From NCBI GenBank assembly GCA_002455955.1, contig DKLZ01000060.1, positions 1 through 12,059 of the forward strand: a stretch of 12,059 nucleotides of DNA, in the 5' to 3' direction. Of this stretch, positions 6,691 through 12,059 are shown in pieces. The position numbers and the translations under genes are program-made. The stretch is from Dehalococcoidia bacterium UBA6627 (GTDB lineage Bacteria > Chloroflexota > Dehalococcoidia > UBA2979). The notes beneath the pieces were generated by a model. It saw nothing but the letters and a program-made list of their open reading frames with translations. It did not search any database and was not told the DNA's origin. Each line of letters begins with the position of its first letter. Position 1 is the stretch's first letter.

Positions 6691-7425
6691 CTATCTTTTC
6701 ATGTGTCGAGAATCGAAGTGAAACATTGGAATGTCGCAGTTCGTAAGCAAGCGAGGTTTTGGTCCGAGAATGCGCGGCTGTAGTTCCTTCAGCCCACCGC
6801 GTATCAGGTCACCCATGCGCAATACAACAAGCGGTAGTGATGGGAAAACGTCTCGCAAAAAGCGAAGATTTTCAAGTTCTACTACGCCGGCATCATCAGG
6901 GAATCCCGAGCACACCAGAAGATCAACTTTGAGGCCTCGCCGCTGGGCGGCTTCAATCGTCAACATCGTATGATTCAACGTTCCGAGCGCCGGCCTGATT
7001 GCTACGACGAGTGGAGCTTTGAGCGCGAGTGCTAACGCAGCCATGTCCTCTCGTTCATTGATCGTGACGAGTAATCCTCCGGCACCTTCGACGAGTGTTA
7101 CATCATGATCTCGAATTATCGTTTCGCATTGTTCCACAACCGGAGCTAATTCAATACTTTCGCCGATCCGTTGCGCGGCTATCGAAGGTGCTAGTGGTTC
7201 TGGTAGTGACCGGATAGTTTTCAAGGTGACAGTGCTATTCAGATGCTGACGATAGAACGCTTCGTCTCCATCAACATCTGGCGTAGTCGTTCCTGTTTGC
7301 AAGGGCTTCACTACAGCAGTACGTGAATGTAGAGCTAATTCTGATGCTAGCCATGCTGTCGCGACTGTTTTGCCGACGTCGGTATCTGTGCCAGTAACAA
7401 AATATGCGCTGGTCTGCTTTGTCAC
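6691..7425 (-). CDS. bioD: Dethiobiotin synthetase
   Basis: This ATP-dependent enzyme closes the ureido ring of 7,8-diaminopelargonic acid to give dethiobiotin. The 244-residue product has a P-loop GTDTDVGKT at 12-20 (Lys19, Thr20; the usual GTDTGVGKT has Gly in place of Asp16), KPLQTG at 40-45 with the substrate-carbamating lysine, and VEGAGGLLV near residue 114, which binds magnesium and substrate. The length is slightly above the usual 220-235. The start is a GTG whose bases overlap the bioF stop as GTGA, a typical coupled arrangement. It is the last gene of the biotin operon and converges with pyrE. Confidence 0.93.
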   Translation of the reverse strand: MTKQTSAYFVTGTDTDVGKTVATAWLASELALHSRTAVVKPLQTGTTTPDVDGDEAFYRQHLNSTVTLKTIRSLPEPLAPSIAAQRIGESIELAPVVEQCETIIRDHDVTLVEGAGGLLVTINEREDMAALALALKAPLVVAIRPALGTLNHTMLTIEAAQRRGLKVDLLVCSGFPDDAGVVELENLRFLRDVFPSLPLVVLRMGDLIRGGLKELQPRILGPKPRLLTNCDIPMFHFDSRHMKR

Positions 7426-8633
7426 ATCGCGCTTCGAATCGCTGCCAATGCCTGATCCACGTCTGCTTCCCGATGAGTTGCCGACAGATTGAATCTGATT
7501 CTCGATCCACCTGGTGGAACGGTTGGTGGTCGAATTGCTCGAGCAAGAATTCCTTTTGCTCTGAGTTCTTGCTCCATGGTTAATGCTTTCTCAGCTTCAC
7601 CAAGCATCATCGGTATGATTTGAGTCTCGGATGGAGCTGTTGTGTACCCTTTCGCTTCCAGCCCGTTACGTAGTCTCACAGCAAGGCTTTGGACATGAGT
7701 CTGCAGTTGGCTTTCCGACTCGATAATGTCGAGAGAAGCGAGGGCTGCACCCACGGCCGAAGGTGGAAGTGCTGTGTTGAAGATGAAAGCTCTTGAGCGA
7801 TTCACAAGATAGGCAATAATTGCCTCATCGGCGGCAACGAATCCTCCAATTGAACCGATTGCTTTCGATAGTGTTCCGACTATCACCACCGGAACTGAGG
7901 TGTCAGATATATCGATATCGAAATGGCTGAAAGCTCCAGAGCCGTTTCTTCCGAGAACTCCCGTCGCGTGAGCTTCATCGATCATTACAGCAGCATCGTA
8001 ACGCTCGGCAAGGTTTAGCAACGCAGGTAAAGGGGCGATGTCCCCGTCCATACTGAAAACGGTTTCCGTCACGATTATTCGGCGATTTGCGTCGGTTGTC
8101 GCGAGCTGTTCCTCGAGATCATTAAGGTCGCGATGGCGATATATCTTGGAATCTGCACGTGAGAGACGGCATCCATCGATAATCGACGCATGGTTTAATT
8201 CATCGCTGAAGATGACGTCACCTTCGGCAGCGAGGGCTGCTAAAACTCCAATGTTGGCCAAATAACCGGCGCTGTATAGAAGGCAAGCTTCTCTTCCCTT
8301 CAGGGCGGCGAGACGCCGTTCTAATTCTTCGTGCAGAGGGGTGGAGCCGCATAGCAATCGAGCTGCCGAAACACTCGCTCCATATTCTCTAGTTGCGGAG
8401 ACCGCGCCAGCGACCACTCGAGGATCTGTCGATAATCCTAAATAGTTGTTCGAAGTAAAATTAATCAGAGTTTCGTCATCGAGTTCGATGAGCCGTCCCT
8501 GACCGCTGTTGGGTGTAACGATCCGCCGTTGAAGTGCTAGGGAATCGAGCTTTTCTAGCTCGTTTTCAAATCCTTCAACCCATTTAGAGATATCTCTAGG
8601 TGTGGTCTGATTCGTCGATTTTATCAATGCCAT
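7422..8633 (-). CDS. bioF: 8-amino-7-oxononanoate synthase (alpha-oxoamine synthase family)
   Basis: PLP enzyme condensing pimeloyl thioester with L-alanine. The 403-residue product shows FTSNNYLGL at 59-67, a stacking His148 in DELNHASIIDG, ETVFSMDGDIAPL at 190-202, IDEAHATGVLG at 218-228, and the PLP lysine Lys257 in GTLSKAIGSIGG. The close relative 2-amino-3-ketobutyrate ligase has the same fold, so the assignment to BioF rests on the operon. The ATG at 8633 lies 38 nt inside the end of bioA and gives about 14 residues more than typical BioF. A GGGG 9 nt upstream supports it, and no later start lies close to the conserved beginning. The downstream end overlaps bioD by 4 nt. Confidence 0.92.
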   Translation of the reverse strand: MALIKSTNQTTPRDISKWVEGFENELEKLDSLALQRRIVTPNSGQGRLIELDDETLINFTSNNYLGLSTDPRVVAGAVSATREYGASVSAARLLCGSTPLHEELERRLAALKGREACLLYSAGYLANIGVLAALAAEGDVIFSDELNHASIIDGCRLSRADSKIYRHRDLNDLEEQLATTDANRRIIVTETVFSMDGDIAPLPALLNLAERYDAAVMIDEAHATGVLGRNGSGAFSHFDIDISDTSVPVVIVGTLSKAIGSIGGFVAADEAIIAYLVNRSRAFIFNTALPPSAVGAALASLDIIESESQLQTHVQSLAVRLRNGLEAKGYTTAPSETQIIPMMLGEAEKALTMEQELRAKGILARAIRPPTVPPGGSRIRFNLSATHREADVDQALAAIRSAM

Positions 8634-9957
8634 ATGTCACTGCCCCACAGATCTGTTCTAGTTGCGCGGTCTCAATTGCCAGTGGTGGCATGACCACCAC
8701 TGTGTCGCCAAGTGGACGCACGAATACACCTCGGTCGCGCGCAGCTAAGCACACGTTCCAGCCAGCCATCGCCTCACGCGGCAATGCCTGCTTCGTTTCA
8801 CGGTCAGATACCAGTTCAATGCCAACCATTAACCCCTGCTGTCGAATTTCCCCTACCAGTGGATGATCTCCGAGTCGTTCTGAAAGTTGAGCAGCTAGGA
8901 AATCTGCCTTCCCACGAACTTGTTTCAAGATGTCTTCGGACTCAAAGACATCTAAATTTGCAAGCGCTGCCGCACAGCAGATCGGGTTTCCGGCATACGT
9001 GTGTCCGTGAAAGAGTTTTTTTGCATCATCGGCGGCATCGTAGAACGATTTATAGATCCGTTTGTTGGTGATCGTTGCAGACAAGGGTAAGTATCCACCG
9101 GTGATACCTTTGCCAAGTACGCTCATGTCAGGAACGACGCCCTCCAGATCACACGCAAACATCTCTCCCGTTTTTCCGAAACCTGTTGCTATTTCGTCTG
9201 CGATCAGCAACACATCGTACTCGTCACAAAGTCGTCTGATGCGAGCAATGTGGCCCTCAGGGGCGACGATCATTCCGCCTGCACCTTGCACGCGCGGTTC
9301 AATGATTACTGCGGCGACTTCGTTTTGATGTTCCTTAAGGACCTCACCAAGTTGGTCAACACAGGTGCAATTATCTGCGCCAGCGCATTCAGAAGAGCGG
9401 TAATGGTAAGGATTAGGGAACCGCAATGGTTCAAACAGAAGAGGCTCGTAAACATCGCGGAATGGCCCACTGCCACCCACACTCACTGCACCGATCGTGT
9501 CTCCATGGTAAGCGTCTTCCATCGCGACAATCCGTTTGCGATCAGGGAAACCTTCGTTCACCCAGAATTGGATCGCCATTTTCAAGGCGACTTCAATCGC
9601 ACTTGCGCCATTTTCACTGAAAAAGACATGGTCAAGGTCTGCAGGTAGCAAAGCTGCAAGGCGATCGGCGAGATCGATTACAGGCTGATGAGCAACGCCT
9701 AGCAATGTACTGTGCTGTAGTTTCGCGGCTTGTTCCTGAATTGCGTTGACGATGTGTGGATGCCCGTGACCATGAACGATCGCCCACATTGATGCGACAC
9801 CATCGATGTACTCACGACCATCCTGAGCGATTAACACATTCCCTTCTGCTCGGTCGATCACGAGCTGCGGCTCACGATCAAAACGGCCCATTTGCGTAAA
9901 GGGATGCCAGACGTGGTAATCCTCTTCTGGTCCGGGTTCTGAAAGTTGATCAGGCAT
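8596..9957 (-). CDS. bioA: Adenosylmethionine (or lysine) 8-amino-7-oxononanoate aminotransferase
   Basis: Class III PLP aminotransferase making 7,8-diaminopelargonate. The 453-residue product begins with the BioA signature WHPFTQM at 17-23. It then has Trp58 in SMWAIVHGHGHP, FFSENGASAIEVALKMA at 112-128, Tyr150 in DAYHGDT, the PLP-ring aspartate in ADEIATGFG (Asp254), Lys283 in LGKGITGGYLP, and FHGHTYAGNPICCAAAL. A cysteine group C-x5-C-x-C lies at 191-199. E. coli BioA has two tryptophans (SWW) where this has SMW, so whether S-adenosylmethionine or lysine donates the amino group cannot be read from sequence. The ATG at 9957 has only a weak ribosome site and overlaps the end of a 27-codon ORF by 8 nt, suggesting coupled translation. 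Confidence 0.95.
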   Translation of the reverse strand: MPDQLSEPGPEEDYHVWHPFTQMGRFDREPQLVIDRAEGNVLIAQDGREYIDGVASMWAIVHGHGHPHIVNAIQEQAAKLQHSTLLGVAHQPVIDLADRLAALLPADLDHVFFSENGASAIEVALKMAIQFWVNEGFPDRKRIVAMEDAYHGDTIGAVSVGGSGPFRDVYEPLLFEPLRFPNPYHYRSSECAGADNCTCVDQLGEVLKEHQNEVAAVIIEPRVQGAGGMIVAPEGHIARIRRLCDEYDVLLIADEIATGFGKTGEMFACDLEGVVPDMSVLGKGITGGYLPLSATITNKRIYKSFYDAADDAKKLFHGHTYAGNPICCAAALANLDVFESEDILKQVRGKADFLAAQLSERLGDHPLVGEIRQQGLMVGIELVSDRETKQALPREAMAGWNVCLAARDRGVFVRPLGDTVVVMPPLAIETAQLEQICGAVTYGIDKIDESDHT

Positions 9958-10033
9958 CAGCAGAGCGACCAGTGTTGTATTCCGGCAAAACGCGCTTGGG
10001 GTGTTCTGACGCTAATGGGTTGTAGCGGTTCAT
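9950..10033 (-). CDS. Putative 27-residue small protein or leader peptide coupled to bioA
   Basis: Within the 138-nt gap between bioB and bioA an ORF runs from ATG 10033 to TGA 9952-9950. The peptide begins MNRYNPLASEHPKRVLPEY and ends in an acidic SADA tail. It is hydrophilic, with no cysteine and no membrane segment. GGGAGA at 10041-10046 stands 8 nt before the ATG, one of the best ribosome sites in the window, while bioA itself has a poor one. The ORF is in another frame from bioA and overlaps its start by 8 nt, the geometry of translational coupling. I recognise no family. Mycobacterial bioB is followed by a small helper gene (bsaP), but that protein is longer and cysteine-containing, and I see no resemblance. 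It could be a real microprotein or just a translation enhancer for bioA. Confidence 0.45.
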   Translation of the reverse strand: MNRYNPLASEHPKRVLPEYNTGRSADA

Positions 10034-10040
10034 TCGGTCT

Positions 10041-10046
10041 TCTCCC
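10041..10046 (-). promoter_or_regulatory. Strong ribosome binding site of the small ORF upstream of bioA
   Basis: The reverse strand reads GGGAGA, with 8 nt between its GGAG core and ATG 10033. Because bioA lacks a site of this quality, it probably sets ribosome entry for both the small ORF and bioA. Confidence 0.5.
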
Positions 10047-10095
10047 GTTACGGACAAAACTGTGAACAATGATCGCTCCCGGTTACAGGATTGAT

Positions 10096-11181
10096 TTAGA
10101 TTTGCACAGGTACCTGTCGTGGAGGTTCCGATGCTGTTAGCTCACCGGCTGTAGTGGGATCGAGTTCGTCGAAGTGTTCTTCTATTTCAAAGCCCATGTC
10201 TTCGATCATCTGCCACGCTAAATCGGCTTGCTGCCCGGGTGTCGTTAAATACCCCTCAACGAAAATCGAATTTGCCGCGTAGAGGGACATGGCCTGTAAA
10301 GAGCGCAAGTGCAGTTCACGGCCACCGGCGACGCGAATTTCTTGCTTCGGGTGCAGGAATCGGGCTAGGCATAAAATACGCAGGCAGTCGTAGGGCTTCA
10401 GGTGACTCACTCCTTCAAGTGGAGTTCCTGCAATTGGGTGCAAGAAGTTTATTGGTATTGACTCAACTTCCAGTCCGCGAAGTTCTGTCAGCACGTCGAC
10501 AACATCGTCGTCGGTTTCACCCATGCCAAATAGTGCTCCTGTGCAAAGGCTTAAACCTGCTCGCCGTGCAGCCGCGAGCGTATCGATCCGATCTTGATAT
10601 GTATGCGTAGTCGTGATGTCATCGAAGAAGCGCTCACTAGTGTTTAGATTGTGATTGAATCGTGAGACTCCCGCGTCTTTCAAGGCAGCTGCCTTCTCGT
10701 CTGTTAACAAGCCGGTCGATACACATACGGGAATTTGTACTTCTTCGCGAATTCGGCGAACGGCATTGCTGAGTCGTTTCACATCTGGCCAGGATGGTCC
10801 GCGCGTTGCAATGACTAGGCAGAAGCGGCCTGCCTTCGCTGCGCGAGCACGCCGTGCTCCTTCAAGCATTTGCTCTTCATCAACCATTGGATAAATGTCA
10901 ATATCGGCAGTTGATACTTTTGATTGAGAGCAATAACCGCAATCTTCTTGGCAGGCTCCGCTTTTCGCGTTCATCAACATGTGCAGATGTACTCGATTAC
11001 CGCAGAATTTCTGCCGTACGCGATAAGCAGCATCAAGCAATCCTAAGATCTCACTGTCCGGGGTTTGAAGGACCGCTAATGCTTCTTCGTGAGTCAATAA
11101 TTCACCGGCAATCGAACGCTCAGCGAAGTCTAAAAAGCGTGTATCCACGTCCGGACGGATCGATTCTGTCAAGGTGTTCAC
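10096..11181 (-). CDS. bioB: Biotin synthase (radical SAM)
   Basis: Inserts sulfur into dethiobiotin in the last step of biotin synthesis. The 361-residue product carries the radical-SAM [4Fe-4S] motif C-x3-C-x2-C at Cys77, Cys81 and Cys84 (SGACQEDCGYCSQS). Cysteines for the sacrificial [2Fe-2S] cluster are present: Cys121 (FCLVIATRG), Cys153 (IPVCVSTG) and Cys213 (LSLCTGALFGMGE), plus the IRVAGGRE motif at 282-289 that carries the arginine ligand. NHNLNTS at 176-182 and the SAM-binding region are also typical, so this is a complete classical (type I) enzyme. Translation starts at GTG 11181 with at best GAAG 7 nt upstream. It is the first gene of the operon; no BirA-type operator was recognised upstream. 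Confidence 0.96.
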   Translation of the reverse strand: MNTLTESIRPDVDTRFLDFAERSIAGELLTHEEALAVLQTPDSEILGLLDAAYRVRQKFCGNRVHLHMLMNAKSGACQEDCGYCSQSKVSTADIDIYPMVDEEQMLEGARRARAAKAGRFCLVIATRGPSWPDVKRLSNAVRRIREEVQIPVCVSTGLLTDEKAAALKDAGVSRFNHNLNTSERFFDDITTTHTYQDRIDTLAAARRAGLSLCTGALFGMGETDDDVVDVLTELRGLEVESIPINFLHPIAGTPLEGVSHLKPYDCLRILCLARFLHPKQEIRVAGGRELHLRSLQAMSLYAANSIFVEGYLTTPGQQADLAWQMIEDMGFEIEEHFDELDPTTAGELTASEPPRQVPVQI

Positions 11182-11288
11182 TCCAACGCTTCAACGTAGC
11201 TCTTCGAGTATCGATCAACTATGCAGCTGTCCGATGCAGAAAAATGTACCCGAACTAGCCTCCTTCCGCGAACAAGAAGGCCCTTCCA

Positions 11289-11384
11289 ATGACTGAACAT
11301 TGCTGTTCGAGTGGTGCATACGTGCGCATCGACAACAAGATTGGTCATTCCGAATTGAAGCTTGAAGATCTTTTCAGTCCATAA
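11289..11384 (+). CDS. Possible 31-residue small protein of unknown function
   Basis: ATG 11289 opens a frame ending at TAA 11382-11384. The peptide starts MTEHCCSSGAYVRIDNKI and ends LEDLFSP. It has an adjacent Cys-Cys pair, two histidines and a soluble, charge-balanced composition that looks more like protein than noise. AGAAGG (11275-11280) lies 8 nt before the ATG. A stop (TAG 11256-11258) closes the frame upstream, and there is no other start. No family is recognised. The Cys-Cys and His residues could bind metal, like the zinc protein 250 nt downstream, but an ORF of this size can arise by chance. Confidence 0.3.
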   Translation: MTEHCCSSGAYVRIDNKIGHSELKLEDLFSP

Positions 11385-11561
11385 ACAAGCACAGGATCGC
11401 TCAAGCGAGTATGGTGTTCATAACAGGCTTACTTCGATCGGAAAGTGAGCATGTTAGTCGAGCTCCCATCTCGACGAGAGCTTCCTCGTTTCTCCGAGTG
11501 AACTCTGATTGAGCGGCGGGTTTACTTTCCGACGGTTAATGCTTTCCACGAGGCTCCTGCC

Positions 11562-11584
11562 GACGTGACAATGATCGTGACGTC
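11562..11584. promoter_or_regulatory. Imperfect 23-nt palindrome, candidate operator
   Basis: Two half-sites, GACGTGACAAT and ATCGTGACGTC, flank a central G. Nine of eleven positions pair symmetrically, including all five outer bases. It lies 50 nt upstream of the zinc protein ATG, where a regulator site or an mRNA hairpin could sit. No regulator can be named. Confidence 0.25.
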
Positions 11585-11634
11585 TTAAGAGCAGTAGCGA
11601 TTTCGGGTGATCAACGAGCTGGACGGAGCAGACG

Positions 11635-11820
11635 ATGACGAAACAACAATCTTCAACCAAGGAATGCGTCCACCACTGGATGCTCCCTGCCCCTAGTGCA
11701 AAAGCAAGCAAAGGCGTCTGCAAAACCTGTGGGGCCACACGGGAATTTGTCGCGGACCAATCTGGAACCCAAAACCGCTGGTTGCGCCAGCGCGGTCAAG
11801 GGACCGAATCAAAAGCATAG
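11635..11820 (+). CDS. Small zinc-ribbon/knuckle-like protein, conserved hypothetical
   Basis: The 61-residue product has Cys11 and His13/His14 in ECVHHW, then after about 15 residues C-x2-C at Cys29 and Cys32 in GVCKTCGATREF, followed by a polar, basic tail. From memory, short proteins with C-x-H-H-W, a P-rich turn, S-x-G-x-C-x2-CG and R-x-F recur in Chloroflexota and neighbouring phyla as unnamed zinc-binding proteins; their function is unknown to me. The pattern would fit one tetrahedral zinc site. The start is firm: GGAG at 11625-11628 with a 6-nt spacer before the ATG. It stands alone, with a hairpin 57 nt downstream and a tRNA gene beyond. A nucleic-acid or protein-binding role is possible but not shown. 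Confidence 0.75.
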   Translation: MTKQQSSTKECVHHWMLPAPSAKASKGVCKTCGATREFVADQSGTQNRWLRQRGQGTESKA

Positions 11821-11876
11821 AAACTACTGGCTCCGCTGCTGGTTTGATTTCCGAAATAGCCCCCGGCAGTCAACGA

Positions 11877-11901
11877 TCACCTAGGAGCTAACACTAGGTG
11901 A
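11877..11901 (+). terminator. Terminator-like hairpin after the zinc protein gene
   Basis: TCACCTAG (11877-11884) and CTAGGTGA (11894-11901) form a perfect 8-bp stem around the 9-nt loop GAGCTAACA. The stem is followed by ATTTC, a poor U tract, so it is either a weak intrinsic terminator or a 3' stabilising hairpin. Confidence 0.4.
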
Positions 11902-11984
11902 ATTTCAAGAGTAACTCGCTATCGGTGCGAAGTTCACAGGCGATCTGTTAGGCACATTGCAGCCCTCAGCAGATCTGAGAACTC

Positions 11985-11990
11985 TAGAAT
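11985..11990 (+). promoter_or_regulatory. Weak candidate -10 box upstream of the tRNA
   Basis: TAGAAT matches the -10 consensus at 5 of 6 positions and lies 39 nt before the tRNA. No -35 box is seen at the right spacing, so this is only a guess. Confidence 0.2.
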
Positions 11991-12029
11991 GAGTTTGTCA
12001 GCGAAAGAGTTCCCTGAAACACTGCTCGT

Positions 12030-12059
12030 GGGCCCGTAGCTCAGTGGTAGAGCAGTGGA
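12030..12059 (+). tRNA. tRNA gene, first 30 nt only (identity unresolved, perhaps Lys)
   Basis: GGGCCCG is a 7-nt acceptor strand, followed by TA, the D stem GCTC with its partner GAGC around the loop AGTGGTA, base A26, and GTGGA as the 5' half of the anticodon stem. Everything up to tRNA position 31 fits canonical geometry. The anticodon lies past the window edge. Bacterial lysine tRNAs often start with the same acceptor strand, so tRNA-Lys is a reasonable but unproven guess. Confidence 0.85.

Larger units (their letters stand above)
11182..11634. other. Long gene-poor intergenic region between bioB and the zinc protein gene
   Basis: This roughly 450-nt stretch must hold the biotin operon promoter (reverse strand) and the promoter of the small zinc protein (forward strand). 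I found no convincing -35/-10 pair on either strand, no riboswitch and no BirA-like palindrome. It contains a possible 31-codon ORF (11289-11384) and an imperfect 23-nt palindrome (11562-11584), listed separately; the remainder shows nothing I can name. Confidence 0.5.

Noticed and set aside
11182..11290. BirA-type operator ahead of bioB
   Set aside because: No palindrome resembling the TTGT-AAC ... GTT-ACAA pattern was found on either strand.
11295..11308. GAAC-N6-GTTC dyad resembling a Gram-positive LexA (SOS) box
   Set aside because: The known box has a 4-nt spacer (GAAC-N4-GTTC). Here the spacer is 6, and the site lies inside the possible small ORF with no damage-response gene nearby.
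11411..11512. Forward 33-codon ORF starting ATGGTGTTC
   Set aside because: It has no properly spaced ribosome site, and its composition (serine- and arginine-rich, like random sequence) does not look coding.
11454..11738. Reverse-strand 94-codon ORF opposite the zinc protein gene
   Set aside because: It lies antisense to the better supported gene, has no ribosome site, and its composition is not protein-like.
11989..12039. Short forward ORF starting ATGAGTTTG that ends in the tRNA
   Set aside because: It overlaps the tRNA acceptor and D arm, has no ribosome site and codes for only 16 residues.

Overview
The window is about 12 kb of compact bacterial chromosome with moderate G+C. It has short intergenic gaps, several GTG starts and only housekeeping-type genes: riboflavin, pyrimidine and biotin synthesis, a signal peptidase, a tRNA and a few small proteins. 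No phage, transposon, CRISPR array or plasmid gene is visible. The riboflavin synthase motif GHIVRGVVE, the small C..HHW..CxxC zinc protein and the general protein style remind me of Chloroflexota (possibly a marine SAR202-like lineage). That is an inference from remembered family features, not the result of a search.

Layout. Positions 1-5133 hold a minus-strand series read right to left. A membrane-anchored SIMPL (DUF541) protein comes first, then a D-cysteine desulfhydrase/ACC-deaminase-like PLP enzyme starting 5 nt after it. Next are a six-bladed NHL propeller resembling peptidyl-hydroxyglycine amidating lyase, dcd (dCTP deaminase), ribD, and the start of riboflavin synthase, which runs off the left edge. 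dcd, ribD and riboflavin synthase are nearly contiguous (9 and 7 nt gaps) and look like one transcript.

Positions 5210-6615 hold a divergent plus-strand pair: a type I signal peptidase (lepB) and an orotate phosphoribosyltransferase (pyrE), 28 nt apart. The lepB reading frame continues upstream to an ATG at 5244, which sits just where a TATACT -10 box would start a leaderless transcript. That frame is interrupted by a TGA at 5382-5384.

Positions 6691-11181 are a minus-strand biotin operon, bioB - small ORF - bioA - bioF - bioD. It supplies every step from pimeloyl-thioester to biotin, but no pimelate-forming gene (bioC, bioH, bioI, bioW) is in the window. bioA/bioF and bioF/bioD overlap by 38 and 4 nt. 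A 27-codon ORF with a strong ribosome binding site fills the bioB-bioA gap and overlaps the bioA start.

Positions 11182-12059 are sparsely coding. They contain a possible 31-codon ORF, an imperfect palindrome, a well-supported 61-residue zinc-knuckle/ribbon protein followed by a terminator-like hairpin, and the first 30 nt of a tRNA gene cut by the right edge.

The most notable points are the coupled small ORF in the biotin operon, the interrupted N-terminal extension of lepB, the riboflavin synthase lacking two usual active-site residues, the PAL-like protein with a conserved metal-ligand pattern, and the orphan zinc protein. I see no clearly new multi-gene system.
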